A stretch of 64,000 nucleotides of DNA from JADJGC01 sp964576925 (GTDB taxonomy: Bacteria > Zixibacteria > MSB-5A5 > CAIYYT01): NCBI GenBank assembly GCA_964576925.1, contig CAZNWJ010000002.1:248001-312000 (forward strand), in the 5' to 3' direction. Positions within the stretch are counted from its first letter, which is position 1; every line of letters begins with the position of its first letter. A program made the translations under genes and the position numbers. Under the pieces are notes generated by a model. The model did no database searches and was not told the origin of the DNA. It was given only the letters and a program-made list of their open reading frames with translations. Below are positions 18,688-28,462 of this stretch, piece by piece.

Positions 18688-20172
18688 ATGGAAACAGGAT
18701 TTGACGTCAGCGCCAGTTGGGTATTCGCCGTCTTTGCCGGCGTATTCGTCCTCATTCTCTTCTTTGTCATCATCGCCCGGCGCTACACTAAGGTCGGCCC
18801 CAATGAAGTTTTGATCGTATCCGGTATCAGGCACAGAGTAACGGATGCCGCCGGCGTAAAGTCGACGATCGGCTTCCGTATCGTCAAGGGCGGCGGTACG
18901 TTCGTGCTGCCGGTCTTTGAGCGGGTCGATCGTTTGTCTTTGGAATTGTTCACTCTGGACGTCAACACGCCGGAGGTCTACACCATGCACGGCGTGCCGG
19001 TGATCGTCGACGGCGTCGCGCAGGTCAAGGTGCGCGGCGATGATGTCAGCATCAGAACGGCCTCGGAACAGTTCCTCTCCAAGGGCAAGCAGGAAATCAT
19101 GAATATCGCGCTGCAGACGATGGAAGGCCACCTGCGCGCGATCCTGGGAACGCTCACCGTTGAAGAAATCTACTCGAACCGTGATGCCTTCGCCCAGAAA
19201 GTCCAGGAAGTGGCAGCCGCCGATATGGCCAACATGGGGCTCGTCGTTGTTTCCTTTACGATTCGTGACATCCGCGACAAGCAAGGGTATTTGGAAGCTC
19301 TGGGCAAACCGCAGATCGCCCGCGTCAAGAAGGATGCGATCGTCGGCGAGGCGGAAGCCAACCGGGACGCGACGATCAAGTCTGCGGACGCCTTCCGCGA
19401 AGGACAAATCGCCAAACTCCTGGCCGATACCAGGGTTGCCGAGGCCGACCGCGATTACAAGATGAAGGTCGCCGAGTACGAAGCGGCGGTCAATCTCAAA
19501 AAGGCCGACGCTGATCTGGCTTACGAACTGCAGAAGAACAAGACGAGCCAGAATGTCAAACGCGAGGAAATGGAGATCCAGCTCGTCGAGAAGACAAAGC
19601 TGATCGAGATCCAAAACAAGGAAATCGAGCGCAAGCAGAACGAACTCGAAGCACTCGTCAAACGACCGGCCTCCGCGGAACGCTTCAAAGTCGAGCAGCT
19701 TGCGGCAGCGGAGAAGTTCCGCCTGCAGGAAACCGCAACCGGACAGGCCGAGGCCACGCGTTCGATCGGTCTTGCGGAAGCCGAGGCTAACAAAGCCCGG
19801 GGCGTGGCCGAAGCCGACGTCATTAAGGCCCAGGGTTTGTCAACGGCCGATGCGATGTCCGCGAAGGCGGACGCCTGGAAGCATTATAACGAGGCGGCTA
19901 TCGTCCAGATGCTGATCGACAAGCTTCCCGAAATCGCCCGCGCGATTTCTGAGCCTCTCTCCAAGACCGATAAGATGGTCATCATCAACTCGGGGAACCA
20001 AGGTGGGGGAGCTTCAAAACTGACCGGAGACATCACTCAGATCATTGCGCAACTGCCGCCGGTCGTGGAATCGCTCACCGGCCTGAAGCTCGAGGAGATT
20101 CTGCGCAAGATCCCCGGAATGGCCGAACGCGGTACGGCCGAGGTCAAAATCGAACCCTCGGACCGTCCATAG
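18688..20172 (+). CDS. Flotillin-family (SPFH) membrane scaffold protein
   Basis: A bacterial flotillin of the YqiK/FloT type. It has one N-terminal membrane helix (residues ~10-30), an SPFH/PHB domain (KVGPNEVLIVSG through FTIRDIRDKQGYLEALGKP) and a long Ala/Glu/Lys-rich coiled coil (~210-400). The C-terminal segment carries IGLAEAEANKARGVAEA repeats and a final helical end. It forms oligomers in detergent-resistant membrane patches and recruits signalling and transport proteins. Pairing with the NfeD-like gene just upstream is the classic arrangement. Length (494) is typical. Confidence 0.93.
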   Translation: METGFDVSASWVFAVFAGVFVLILFFVIIARRYTKVGPNEVLIVSGIRHRVTDAAGVKSTIGFRIVKGGGTFVLPVFERVDRLSLELFTLDVNTPEVYTMHGVPVIVDGVAQVKVRGDDVSIRTASEQFLSKGKQEIMNIALQTMEGHLRAILGTLTVEEIYSNRDAFAQKVQEVAAADMANMGLVVVSFTIRDIRDKQGYLEALGKPQIARVKKDAIVGEAEANRDATIKSADAFREGQIAKLLADTRVAEADRDYKMKVAEYEAAVNLKKADADLAYELQKNKTSQNVKREEMEIQLVEKTKLIEIQNKEIERKQNELEALVKRPASAERFKVEQLAAAEKFRLQETATGQAEATRSIGLAEAEANKARGVAEADVIKAQGLSTADAMSAKADAWKHYNEAAIVQMLIDKLPEIARAISEPLSKTDKMVIINSGNQGGGASKLTGDITQIIAQLPPVVESLTGLKLEEILRKIPGMAERGTAEVKIEPSDRP

Positions 20173-20266
20173 TCAATCTTGCACGATGGAGAAGCGAAGA
20201 GGCTTGAGAGCGGCGATCTCTCAGGCCTTTTCTTCAAGTTGACCGAAGTCCCAAGCAGGAAGTTGC

Positions 20267-21478
20267 ATGCAGGAATTACTCCAAAAACCCGAGTTGCTCT
20301 ACATTGCAGCGCTCTTTGCGCTTTTTGTAGTGCCGAAGATCTTGCAGCGATTTCGCCTGCCCTCGGCCATTACCTGCGTTCTCCTCGGGGCGGGGGCGGG
20401 AATGGGGCTATCGTTGTTCCACGGCGACGACACGATCCAGCTTCTCTCGACATTCGGGATCGTATCGCTCTTTCTGTTTGCCGGGCTGGAAATCGACTTT
20501 GTTGAGCTCAGAAGCCGCCTCCGCACGATCTCGATCTATGTCGCTGCCAATTTAGCCGGTCTGGCCGTCGTAGCGTTCGTGGCATCCAAGCTTCTCGACT
20601 TGCCAGCGCGTCCGGCGCTGCTGGTTGCCCTCGCGATTCTGACGCCATCCGCAGGATTCATCCTCAGTTCCCTGCACTCCTTCGGGCTCTCCAAGAACGA
20701 GCAATTATGGACACGGACGATGGTCATCTCCAACGAAATCATTGCTCTGGCTGTGCTCTTCGGGACGCTGCAGTCGGCTACGGCAGCGCGCTTCTCACTT
20801 TCGCTTGGTATCCTCGTGGCCATGATCGTCTTCCTGCCCCTGGTCTTCAAGCTGTTTGCCCGCGTTGTGCTACCGCATGCGCCGAACTCGGAGTTCGCAT
20901 TCTTGCTGATGATCGCCGTCGTCTGCGCATTTGCGACCCGAGAGCTGGGCGTTTACTACCTTGTCGGCGCGTTCGTGACCGGCATCGCAGCCCAGCGATT
21001 TCGCCGGGAGCTGCCCTCAATGGCCTCCGATCAGATGTTGCACGCGGTGGAGGTATTCGCTTCGTTTTTTGTGCCGTTCTACTTCTTCAATGCCGGTTTA
21101 CACCTGCAGCGATCCGACTTTGTCCTGCCGGCGGTCATCGTCGGCGCGCTACTGCTCGCCGTGATGACGCCGCTGCGCATCTTCTGGGTGGCGGCTTTGC
21201 TGCGATTGGCTGTGAAGGAGCCGATCACTGCCGGCATGCGCATTGGCGGGGCGATGCTGCCGACGCTGGTTTTCACGCTGGTAATTGCCGTGATCTTGCG
21301 CGATGTCTTCGCCGTTGAAGGTCACATCTTTGGTGGCCTGATTGTCTACACACTGGCCAACACGCTCCTGCCGGGACTGGCACTGCACGCCCCGATCGCT
21401 GGGTATGGACTTCCCGACACGGTCGAACAAACGGGCATCTCAAAGCCGACCGACTCGGGCGGCGCAAATGAATCCTGA
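20267..21478 (+). CDS. Cation:proton antiporter (CPA2/Kef type)
   Basis: A polytopic membrane protein of 403 residues with about 12 hydrophobic segments, of the Na+/H+ exchanger (CPA2, KefB-like) family. Visible marks are FGIVSLFLFAGLEIDF near residue 63, LTPSAGFILSSLHSFGLS (the unwound helix region) and the FYFFNAGLHL segment. No TrkA-N regulatory domain is attached. It should exchange Na+ or K+ for H+ across the inner membrane. An aggaag ribosome site precedes ATG 20267. It follows flotillin by 95 bp and may be cotranscribed. Confidence 0.85.
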   Translation: MQELLQKPELLYIAALFALFVVPKILQRFRLPSAITCVLLGAGAGMGLSLFHGDDTIQLLSTFGIVSLFLFAGLEIDFVELRSRLRTISIYVAANLAGLAVVAFVASKLLDLPARPALLVALAILTPSAGFILSSLHSFGLSKNEQLWTRTMVISNEIIALAVLFGTLQSATAARFSLSLGILVAMIVFLPLVFKLFARVVLPHAPNSEFAFLLMIAVVCAFATRELGVYYLVGAFVTGIAAQRFRRELPSMASDQMLHAVEVFASFFVPFYFFNAGLHLQRSDFVLPAVIVGALLLAVMTPLRIFWVAALLRLAVKEPITAGMRIGGAMLPTLVFTLVIAVILRDVFAVEGHIFGGLIVYTLANTLLPGLALHAPIAGYGLPDTVEQTGISKPTDSGGANES

Positions 21479-21587
21479 TTGACTTGAATGCGCTATCAGG
21501 CTAACTTGCCCGCAATTCGGATCAACAATTGAATTCGACGCAAATCATTCCCTTGGGTTGATCGTTCTTCAAGTGGAGGATAGACAG

Positions 21588-23072
21588 ATGCCATACACTT
21601 CGCCGCTTCGCCGCCGCATTGCTCAAGCCCTGGTTGCGATAGCCGTTTCAGGTCTGCCCGTTATCGCCGGCCTGCTTGTCAACGGCTGCGCAACGAATGT
21701 CGCTACCGGAAAAAGGCAATTTAACCTGATCAGCGAGTCGCGGGAAATCGCCATGGGACAGGAAGCGGATGTCGCGATCTCGGCGCAAATGGGGCTGTAT
21801 CCGGATTCCGCGCTCCAGGCTTACGTTCGCGATCTCGGTTTGCGGATGGCGGCGCAGTCAGAACGGCCCAACCTCCCCTGGAGCTTCAAGGTTATCGACG
21901 ATCCCATGGTCAACGCCTTTGCCTTGCCCGGAGGATTCATCTATGTGACGCGCGGCATCCTCGCACACCTCAACAGCGAAGCGGAGTTGGCGGGAGTCAT
22001 CGGTCACGAAATCGGTCACGTGACTGGCAAACATTCAGTAACGCAGATGAGCAAACAGCAACTGGCCACGATCGGACTCGGGGTCGGTACGATTCTCGAG
22101 CCACGCCTTGAGCGCTTTGCCGGAATCGCTGGACAGGGACTGGGATTACTGTTTCTGAAGTACGGCCGCGACGACGAAAACGAAGCTGACTACCTCGGTC
22201 TGCGCTACATGCAGAGGATTGACCGCGATCCCCGCGAGCTGGTCGGCGTTATGGAAATGCTCGACGGGATCACGCAGTCGGCTGGCGGCGGACGCGTCCC
22301 GGAATGGCTGTCGACTCATCCCGACCCGGGAAATCGCGCGCAGAACATCCGCTCACACGTCGACACGATTTCCAGCGACTTGTCCCGCAAGATTGTCGGT
22401 CGCGAAGACTACCTCGGGCGCATCGACGGAATCGATTTCGGCGCCAATCCCCGACATGGCTATTTCAAGAGTGCAACGTTCTATCATCCCGACTTCAAAT
22501 TCAAGTTTGAGTTCCCCGACGGTTGGCAAACGCAGAATCAAGCGCAAGGTGTTGTCGGAATCAGCAAAGAACAAGATGCGATCATTCAGATCACCCTGGC
22601 GTCCGGCAGTTCCAGCAGCGAAGCAGCTAACCGCTTTTTCGCGCAGCAAGACCTCGCAGTGTCCGGCACCCAGTCAGGCAATCTGAACGGAATTTCGGCG
22701 TCCTGGGGGCAGTTTTCGGCGCAGACCACCCAGGGTGCCTTGCGCGGCGTGGCCTACTTCTATTCCTACTTGGGCAACGTTTACCAGATTCTCGGATATG
22801 GTGTCTCCGAGACATGGTCGAAACACGAAAACGCTATCCTCCAATCGGTGCGGAGTCTTGCGAAATTGACCGACCAGAAAGTCCTGGCCGTTCAACCGTG
22901 GCGGCTGAAAGTTGTAACTCTGGCCGAGCCGATGACGATCGCCGATTTCGCGAAGAAACACCCTTCTCCGGTTTCGCTGGAGAACTTAATGCTGATCAAT
23001 CGCTGCGATGCCAATACGCGCTTCATAAAGGGGAATCGACTGAAGACTGTCGTCGGCGAAGCGCTGCCCTGA
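21588..23072 (+). CDS. M48-family metalloprotease lipoprotein (BepA/YfgC-like)
   Basis: A zinc metalloprotease predicted to be anchored in the envelope. The N-terminal hydrophobic stretch ends in a lipobox-like LVNGC. The zinc motif HEIGH has His140, Glu141 and His144, and the third ligand is in the downstream ENEAD motif. Conserved NAFALPGGFIYVTRG precedes the site, and STHPDPGNRAQNI follows it. The C-terminal third lacks TPR repeats and instead has a soluble domain ending in an M48/LysM-like tail (KKHPSPVSLENLMLINR...KGNRLKTV). Its likely role is quality control of outer-membrane or secreted proteins. ATG 21588 has a gtggagga ribosome site; the upstream in-frame start at 21558 adds no signal sequence. 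Confidence 0.9.
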   Translation: MPYTSPLRRRIAQALVAIAVSGLPVIAGLLVNGCATNVATGKRQFNLISESREIAMGQEADVAISAQMGLYPDSALQAYVRDLGLRMAAQSERPNLPWSFKVIDDPMVNAFALPGGFIYVTRGILAHLNSEAELAGVIGHEIGHVTGKHSVTQMSKQQLATIGLGVGTILEPRLERFAGIAGQGLGLLFLKYGRDDENEADYLGLRYMQRIDRDPRELVGVMEMLDGITQSAGGGRVPEWLSTHPDPGNRAQNIRSHVDTISSDLSRKIVGREDYLGRIDGIDFGANPRHGYFKSATFYHPDFKFKFEFPDGWQTQNQAQGVVGISKEQDAIIQITLASGSSSSEAANRFFAQQDLAVSGTQSGNLNGISASWGQFSAQTTQGALRGVAYFYSYLGNVYQILGYGVSETWSKHENAILQSVRSLAKLTDQKVLAVQPWRLKVVTLAEPMTIADFAKKHPSPVSLENLMLINRCDANTRFIKGNRLKTVVGEALP

Positions 23073-23083
23073 CGACCAGAGCG

Positions 23084-25654
23084 CTATACGTCGCCGTTAG
23101 CCCAGGTGATGAGGCCGAACTCGTGCCGATGCACTGCGCTGCGGTGGCCCGGCAGGACGCGCACCGAGTAACCGAAACGGCCGCTCGAGTTAACGGGAGC
23201 GTCGCAATGGTAGGCATAAACGCCGGCCTGCGGACTGCCATTGGGGGACATTTCAAAAATCCGGGCGTCGGCGATCTCGCCGCGTTGCGATAACCTTCCG
23301 ATGTAGAGTTCGACTTTCAAGTCGTCCGGCTTAAACTCGCCAATAAACACCTTCGCCGAGATCGACACCGGCATGTCGACACTCACCCGCGTGGGGGAAT
23401 CGGCGCTCAGCTCAAGAATTCGGATGTCAGCCCAGCGGTCCTTGAGGTGCTTGTACCAGGCCGCTAACGATCTGAGCTCGGCGTAGTTCTCATTTTCGAG
23501 GATTCGCGCCTGACGGAAGGCATTGATATAGAACTTATCAGTATACTCCTGCACCATACGATTCGAATTGAACATCGGGCTGAGCAGCTTGATCGAGCGC
23601 TTCATCTTGGCAACCCATTCCCGGGGAATACCGTCGCGCCCGCGGTCGTAGAAGGTCGGAGCGAGCTCTTTCTCAAGAATGTCGTACAAGGCGTTAGCCT
23701 CAACCTCGTCCTGGTAATCGTGGTTGTCGTACTCCTCGCCGGAGCCGATCGCCCAGCCGACGTCGGGGCGATACCCCTCGACCCACCAGCCGTCGAGAAC
23801 ACTGACGTTGAGGCCGCCGTTGAAAACGACTTTCATCCCGCTGGTACCGGAGGCTTCCATCGGACGTCGCGGCGTGTTCAACCAGACATCGACGCCCTGA
23901 ACCAGATAGCGCGCCATCGCGATATCGTAGTTTTCCAGAAACACCACGCGGTCGCGCAGTTGCGGATCGCGGATGGTATGAATAATCGTCTTGATCAGTT
24001 CTTTACCGTTGTTGTCGCGGGGGTGAGCCTTGCCGGCAAACACGAACTGGATCGGGTGCTCGGTATTGTTGACAATCCGCTTGAGCCGCTCAACGTCGCG
24101 GAAAAGCAACGCACCTCGTTTGTAAGCGGCAAAACGGCGCGCAAAACCTACGGTGAGGATCTCGGAATTAAGAACTTCGCTCACGACTTTCAATTCGCGC
24201 GGCGAAGCCCCACGGCGCTGGTACTGGTCTTTGAGCCGCTGCCGGATCAGCGAGATCATCTTCTCGCGACGCAGCTCATGGGTGCGCCACAACTCGCTGT
24301 CGAGGACATCATCAACGTTGCTCCAACAGGAATGGTCCGCCGGCTTATCCATCCAGTCGAGACCCAGGTAGCGCGAGTAAAGGTCGCTGATTTCCTGGGA
24401 GATCCAGGAGCGAGTATGAATGCCGTTGGTCACGGAATCGACCGGGACTTCGTTCAAAGGCACTCCCGGCCACGCCCCCTGCCACATCTTCTGGGTGACT
24501 TCACCGTGCAGCTTGCTGACACCGTTGATATTGGAAGAAGAATTCATTGCCAGGTATGCCATGTTGAACTCGTGGCCGCTGTGAACCCCTGCTTGGCTCC
24601 CCAGCGCCAGAAAGTCATGTGAACTCATGCCGAGTTCGGAGTAATACGGCCGCAGATAGCGGTCGACAAGTTCGCGCGGAAAGCGATCGATGCCGGCCGG
24701 TACCGGCGTATGCGTCGTGAAAACGGTCGATTGCTTGACTAGCATTTGGGCTTCGTTGAGCGTCAATCGATCCGACTGCATGCGTCGGCGGATACGGTCG
24801 ATGGCCAGGAACGCTGAATGTCCTTCATTCATGTGGTATACCGAAGGCATTAGACCGGCGCCTTCAAGCGCCCTTACTCCACCAATACCAAGGACAATCT
24901 CTTGCTTGATTCGCGTTTCCGAGTCGCCGCCATAAAGCTCACTGGTGATATCGCGATCCTCAATGGCATTCATAGCGAGATTGGTGTCCATCAGAAAGAG
25001 CGGTACACGTCCAACCTGCAACTTCCAGACTTTGATATGTACCTTGCGACCTACGATATCGATGGTCACCAGGAGCGGATCGCCGTTCTTGTCGGTGACT
25101 TCGGTCAGCGGCAACATGGAGAAATCCAACTCCGGATAGTATTCGCCTTGCCAGCCATCGGCATTGAGATATTGCTGAAAATAACCGCGTTGGTAGAGCA
25201 AGCCGACTCCGACCAGCGGTAGCCCAAGATCGCTCGCGGACTTAAGATGGTCGCCGGCGAGAATCCCGAGACCGCCGGAGTAAATGGGCAGAGACTCCGT
25301 TAAGCCGAACTCCGCCGAGAAATACGCAATCTCCGGAGCATCAGCCTTGAAGTGCTGCTCGCTGAACCAGGTATCACCCTTGAGGTATACTTCGAATTCG
25401 CGCGAAACGCTTTCCAAGTGCGCGCGAAACGCCGCGTCGCGTTCCAGTTTCTCCAATTTTTGCTGGGGAATCATCGATAGCAATCGGACAGGATTGTGCC
25501 CGGATTCTTCCCACAATTTGTAGTCTATACGCCGGAGTAGCTGAATCGCTTCCTGATTCCAGCACCAATACAAATTGTAGGCGATGCTTCGAAGCGGTTT
25601 CAGACCTTCGGGGAGAACGGGTTCGATTTGTATATAACGCAGCGCTTTAACCAT
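23084..25654 (-). CDS. glgP: Alpha-glucan (glycogen/maltodextrin) phosphorylase
   Basis: Phosphorolysis of alpha-1,4-glucans to glucose-1-phosphate. The protein has the DUF3417 N-terminal domain typical of the alternative bacterial/archaeal phosphorylases (IAYNLYWCWN at ~28-37). The catalytic core follows, with AYFSAEFGLTESLPIYSGGLG, FTTHTPVPAGIDRF and the PLP site EASGTSGMK with Lys608. Its 856 residues are normal for this subfamily. It lies convergent with the M48 gene, 11 bp apart, and is divergent from the MoxR gene. An aaggaag ribosome site precedes ATG 25654. Confidence 0.95.
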   Translation of the reverse strand: MVKALRYIQIEPVLPEGLKPLRSIAYNLYWCWNQEAIQLLRRIDYKLWEESGHNPVRLLSMIPQQKLEKLERDAAFRAHLESVSREFEVYLKGDTWFSEQHFKADAPEIAYFSAEFGLTESLPIYSGGLGILAGDHLKSASDLGLPLVGVGLLYQRGYFQQYLNADGWQGEYYPELDFSMLPLTEVTDKNGDPLLVTIDIVGRKVHIKVWKLQVGRVPLFLMDTNLAMNAIEDRDITSELYGGDSETRIKQEIVLGIGGVRALEGAGLMPSVYHMNEGHSAFLAIDRIRRRMQSDRLTLNEAQMLVKQSTVFTTHTPVPAGIDRFPRELVDRYLRPYYSELGMSSHDFLALGSQAGVHSGHEFNMAYLAMNSSSNINGVSKLHGEVTQKMWQGAWPGVPLNEVPVDSVTNGIHTRSWISQEISDLYSRYLGLDWMDKPADHSCWSNVDDVLDSELWRTHELRREKMISLIRQRLKDQYQRRGASPRELKVVSEVLNSEILTVGFARRFAAYKRGALLFRDVERLKRIVNNTEHPIQFVFAGKAHPRDNNGKELIKTIIHTIRDPQLRDRVVFLENYDIAMARYLVQGVDVWLNTPRRPMEASGTSGMKVVFNGGLNVSVLDGWWVEGYRPDVGWAIGSGEEYDNHDYQDEVEANALYDILEKELAPTFYDRGRDGIPREWVAKMKRSIKLLSPMFNSNRMVQEYTDKFYINAFRQARILENENYAELRSLAAWYKHLKDRWADIRILELSADSPTRVSVDMPVSISAKVFIGEFKPDDLKVELYIGRLSQRGEIADARIFEMSPNGSPQAGVYAYHCDAPVNSSGRFGYSVRVLPGHRSAVHRHEFGLITWANGDV

Positions 25655-25901
25655 TTGACTTCCTTGTCATTATCGGCCATTTGCCGGGAATCTCCACCGA
25701 GAAGATCGCCTTGGTACCGACAGTGAGCAAAGTACAAAAGACGCTTTCGCTATTCAAGAACTACTGCGAACAAAACAAGTCTATGCCGATCATCACTGTC
25801 AGCTTAATTGCAAGAAAATCGCTCTAAGTTATCTATACTAACCATGATTGGATGCGCCTGCGCGTATCACTTAAGATGAGATTGACTGAATAAGAGGCAA
25901 T
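25655..25901. other. Divergent intergenic region glgP / MoxR operon
   Basis: These 247 bp between divergent genes must hold both promoters. A good -10-like TATACT is at 25834-25839 on the plus strand, but a matching -35 at the right distance is not obvious (TTGCAA lies 20 bp upstream). No coding frame or strong hairpin was seen. Confidence 0.4.
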
Positions 25902-27362
25902 ATGAAACTACCACAGACGCTTGGCGCGCTGAAGTCCACCGGCTACCAGTCGCGCAGTACGAAAAATGAATTGCGCTCGAATCTGCTCGAGCAGATTCGA
26001 GCCGGTCGTCGGCGCTGGCCGGGGATTGTCGGCTATGACCGCACGGTCATACCTCAATTGGAGAATGCCATCCTCTCGCGTCATGACATTCTGCTGCTCG
26101 GACTTCGCGGCCAGGCCAAGACGCGCATCCTGCGTCAGCTTGTAAACTTCCTGGATGAGTTCATACCCGTCATCAAGGGTAGCGCTCTTAATGAAGATCC
26201 GCTCAACCCCATCACTTCCGGTTCGCGAGAACTCGTATCGCGTGTCGGCGACGATTTGGAGATCGCCTGGCTCTCTCGCGAAGAGCGCTACCACGAGAAA
26301 CTGGCGACGCCGGATGTTTCCGTGGCCGATCTCATCGGTGACTTGGACCCGATCAAGGCCGTCAAAGAGCGACTCGATCTGTCGGACGAGAACGTGATCA
26401 ACTGGGGTATCATTCCGCGCACGAACCGCGGCATCTTCGCGATCAACGAGTTGCCCGACCTGCAGCCGCGCATTCAGGTCGCCCTGCTTAACATTCTTGA
26501 AGAGAACGATTTCCAGATTCGCGGGTTTCCGGTCCGTTTGCCACTGGATATGATGCTGGCGTTCACCGCCAATCCGGAAGACTACACCAATCGCGGCAAC
26601 ATCATTACGCCGTTAAAGGACCGTATCGCCTCGCAGATTAACACGCACTATCCGAATGAGATTGAAACGTCAAAGGCGATTACACTCCAGGAGGCCTGGC
26701 GCGAGCGCGAAAACCGGGTTGAAGTGCCGGAGTTGATCCATGACATCATTGAGCAGATCGCTTTCGAAGCGCGCAAGAGCGAGCACGTCGATCAGACGTC
26801 CGGTGTCTCAGCTCGCCTGACAATCTCGGCCTACGAGAATTTGATCTCCAATGTCGAACGTCGAGCGGCTATCAACAACGATAAGGACTACTACCCCCGT
26901 ATCTGCGACTTGTATTCAGTTATCGCTTCGATTGTCGGGAAGGTCGAGCTCGTCTACGAAGGAGAATTGGAGGGACCGAACATGGTGGCTGTCAATCTCA
27001 TCGGCGAAGCCGCCAAGCTGGTCTTCCGCCAGCGTTTCCCGGAACCGCGCAAGTCGCGGCCGAATGCCGATGGGCGGCCACAAGAAAACATCTACGAAGC
27101 CATTACCGATTTCTTCTCCACCGGTAAGCGCCTGGAGATCTCCGACGAGCAACCCTACAAAGAATACAAGGCCAGTCTGGCTCAGATCGTGGGATTAAAG
27201 GAACTGGCGAAGCGCTACTATAAAACGGACGATGAGCGCGGCACGGTCCTGGCGATGGAGTTTATTCTCGAGGGCTTGCACCGCCACAATCTGATTGCCA
27301 AGGAATCTCCTGACAATCGATTCGTCTATGTCGACATGCTCGAAAACATGCTGAGGGACTAA
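25902..27362 (+). CDS. MoxR/magnesium-chelatase-like AAA+ ATPase
   Basis: An AAA+ ATPase of the MoxR/ChlI-like group, 486 residues. The P-loop is GLRGQAKTR near residue 68, a GxxGxxKT variant. A Walker-B/sensor region is GIFAINELPDLQPRIQVALLNILEE, followed by FTANPEDYTNRG and PLKDRIASQI (arginine finger region). The C-terminal lid carries extra sequence. It ends 2 bp before a VWA gene. MoxR-VWA pairs act as chaperone-like machines that insert metals or remodel protein complexes. The client of this pair is unknown. Confidence 0.88.
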   Translation: MKLPQTLGALKSTGYQSRSTKNELRSNLLEQIRAGRRRWPGIVGYDRTVIPQLENAILSRHDILLLGLRGQAKTRILRQLVNFLDEFIPVIKGSALNEDPLNPITSGSRELVSRVGDDLEIAWLSREERYHEKLATPDVSVADLIGDLDPIKAVKERLDLSDENVINWGIIPRTNRGIFAINELPDLQPRIQVALLNILEENDFQIRGFPVRLPLDMMLAFTANPEDYTNRGNIITPLKDRIASQINTHYPNEIETSKAITLQEAWRERENRVEVPELIHDIIEQIAFEARKSEHVDQTSGVSARLTISAYENLISNVERRAAINNDKDYYPRICDLYSVIASIVGKVELVYEGELEGPNMVAVNLIGEAAKLVFRQRFPEPRKSRPNADGRPQENIYEAITDFFSTGKRLEISDEQPYKEYKASLAQIVGLKELAKRYYKTDDERGTVLAMEFILEGLHRHNLIAKESPDNRFVYVDMLENMLRD

Positions 27363-27364
27363 GC

Positions 27365-28456
27365 TTGCGCTTTTACTACTCCAAATGGGACGACACACTG
27401 CTGCAACAATTGCAGAAGATGCGCGACCTGATGTCGATTTTCAACCACATCCTGCTCCAGGTGAACGGCAACGTCAAGATGGCTATGCAATTAATGGAGC
27501 AGCTCAAGCGCATGGGCTACCTTCCCGAAGGCGCCAATCTCGACGAATTCCGCAAGCAAATGGAAGATCAGAATATCATCACTATCGATCCGGCCGGCAT
27601 GAAACTTACGCGCAAGGGTGAGCGTGCGCTTCGACAGGATGCCTTCAATCGAATCTTCGAACACCTTAAGTCCTCACGCGGCGGCAATCACCTGTTTCCA
27701 AAAGAGGGCGGCGCCAGCGAAGAATCGCTGCCGGAGCGGCGCAAGTTCACCTACGGAGATAGCCTCCGCAACATCGACTTCCGCAGTTCTTTGTTCAACA
27801 GCATCGCCCGAACCGCCTCGCTCAGCTTCAACATGGAAGAAGACGATTTGGAGGTCCATGAGACGGAGCAATTGACCAATTGCTCTACTGTCCTGCTGAT
27901 CGATATCTCCCATTCAATGATCCTCTACGGCGAGGATCGAATCACACCGGCCAAACAGGTCGCAATGGCATTCACGGAGATGATCCTCACCCGTTTCCCC
28001 AAAGATTCGCTCGATGTCGTGCTTTTTGGCGATTTTGCCCAGCGGGTGCAGATCAAGGACCTCCCCTATGTCGGCGTCGGCCCTTACCACACCAATACCA
28101 AGGCCGGCCTCTTGATGGCGCGGCAGATACTCTTGCGACGAAAGAGCGCCAACAAGCAGATCTTCATGATCACCGACGGCAAACCCTCGATGATCACGCG
28201 CGCGGATGGCTCAATCTACAAGAACCCCTTCGGTCTTGACCCGGTCGTTGTCAATCGAACATTGGACGAGGCGATTGTCTGCCGCAAGAAGGGCATTCCC
28301 ATTACGACGTTCATGATCACCGACGACCCGTACTTGCAGCAGTTTGTCAAGAAACTGACTGAACTCAATCACGGCCGGGCATACTTTGCCTCCGCCGACA
28401 ACCTCGGCGATTACATCTTCTGGGATTTTCTCAAGCACCGCCGCCGTTCGGCATAG
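27365..28456 (+). CDS. VWA-domain protein, partner of the MoxR ATPase
   Basis: The 363-residue protein has an N-terminal helical region and a C-terminal von Willebrand A domain. The MIDAS motif DISHS is at 180-184, and the later metal-site Asp is in MITDGKPS. No signal peptide or membrane helix is seen, so it is probably cytoplasmic. The start is TTG at 27365, just after the MoxR stop; a downstream start is unlikely because the N-terminal region is continuous. The TTG start and tight spacing suggest translational coupling with the ATPase. Confidence 0.88.
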   Translation: MRFYYSKWDDTLLQQLQKMRDLMSIFNHILLQVNGNVKMAMQLMEQLKRMGYLPEGANLDEFRKQMEDQNIITIDPAGMKLTRKGERALRQDAFNRIFEHLKSSRGGNHLFPKEGGASEESLPERRKFTYGDSLRNIDFRSSLFNSIARTASLSFNMEEDDLEVHETEQLTNCSTVLLIDISHSMILYGEDRITPAKQVAMAFTEMILTRFPKDSLDVVLFGDFAQRVQIKDLPYVGVGPYHTNTKAGLLMARQILLRRKSANKQIFMITDGKPSMITRADGSIYKNPFGLDPVVVNRTLDEAIVCRKKGIPITTFMITDDPYLQQFVKKLTELNHGRAYFASADNLGDYIFWDFLKHRRRSA

Positions 28457-28462
28457 CGGTCA

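Noticed and set aside
23084..25654. Long plus-strand frames opposite the glucan phosphorylase (e.g. 23720-24622)
   Set aside because: They are complementary shadows of the conserved minus-strand gene, with no ribosome site and no recognisable domain.
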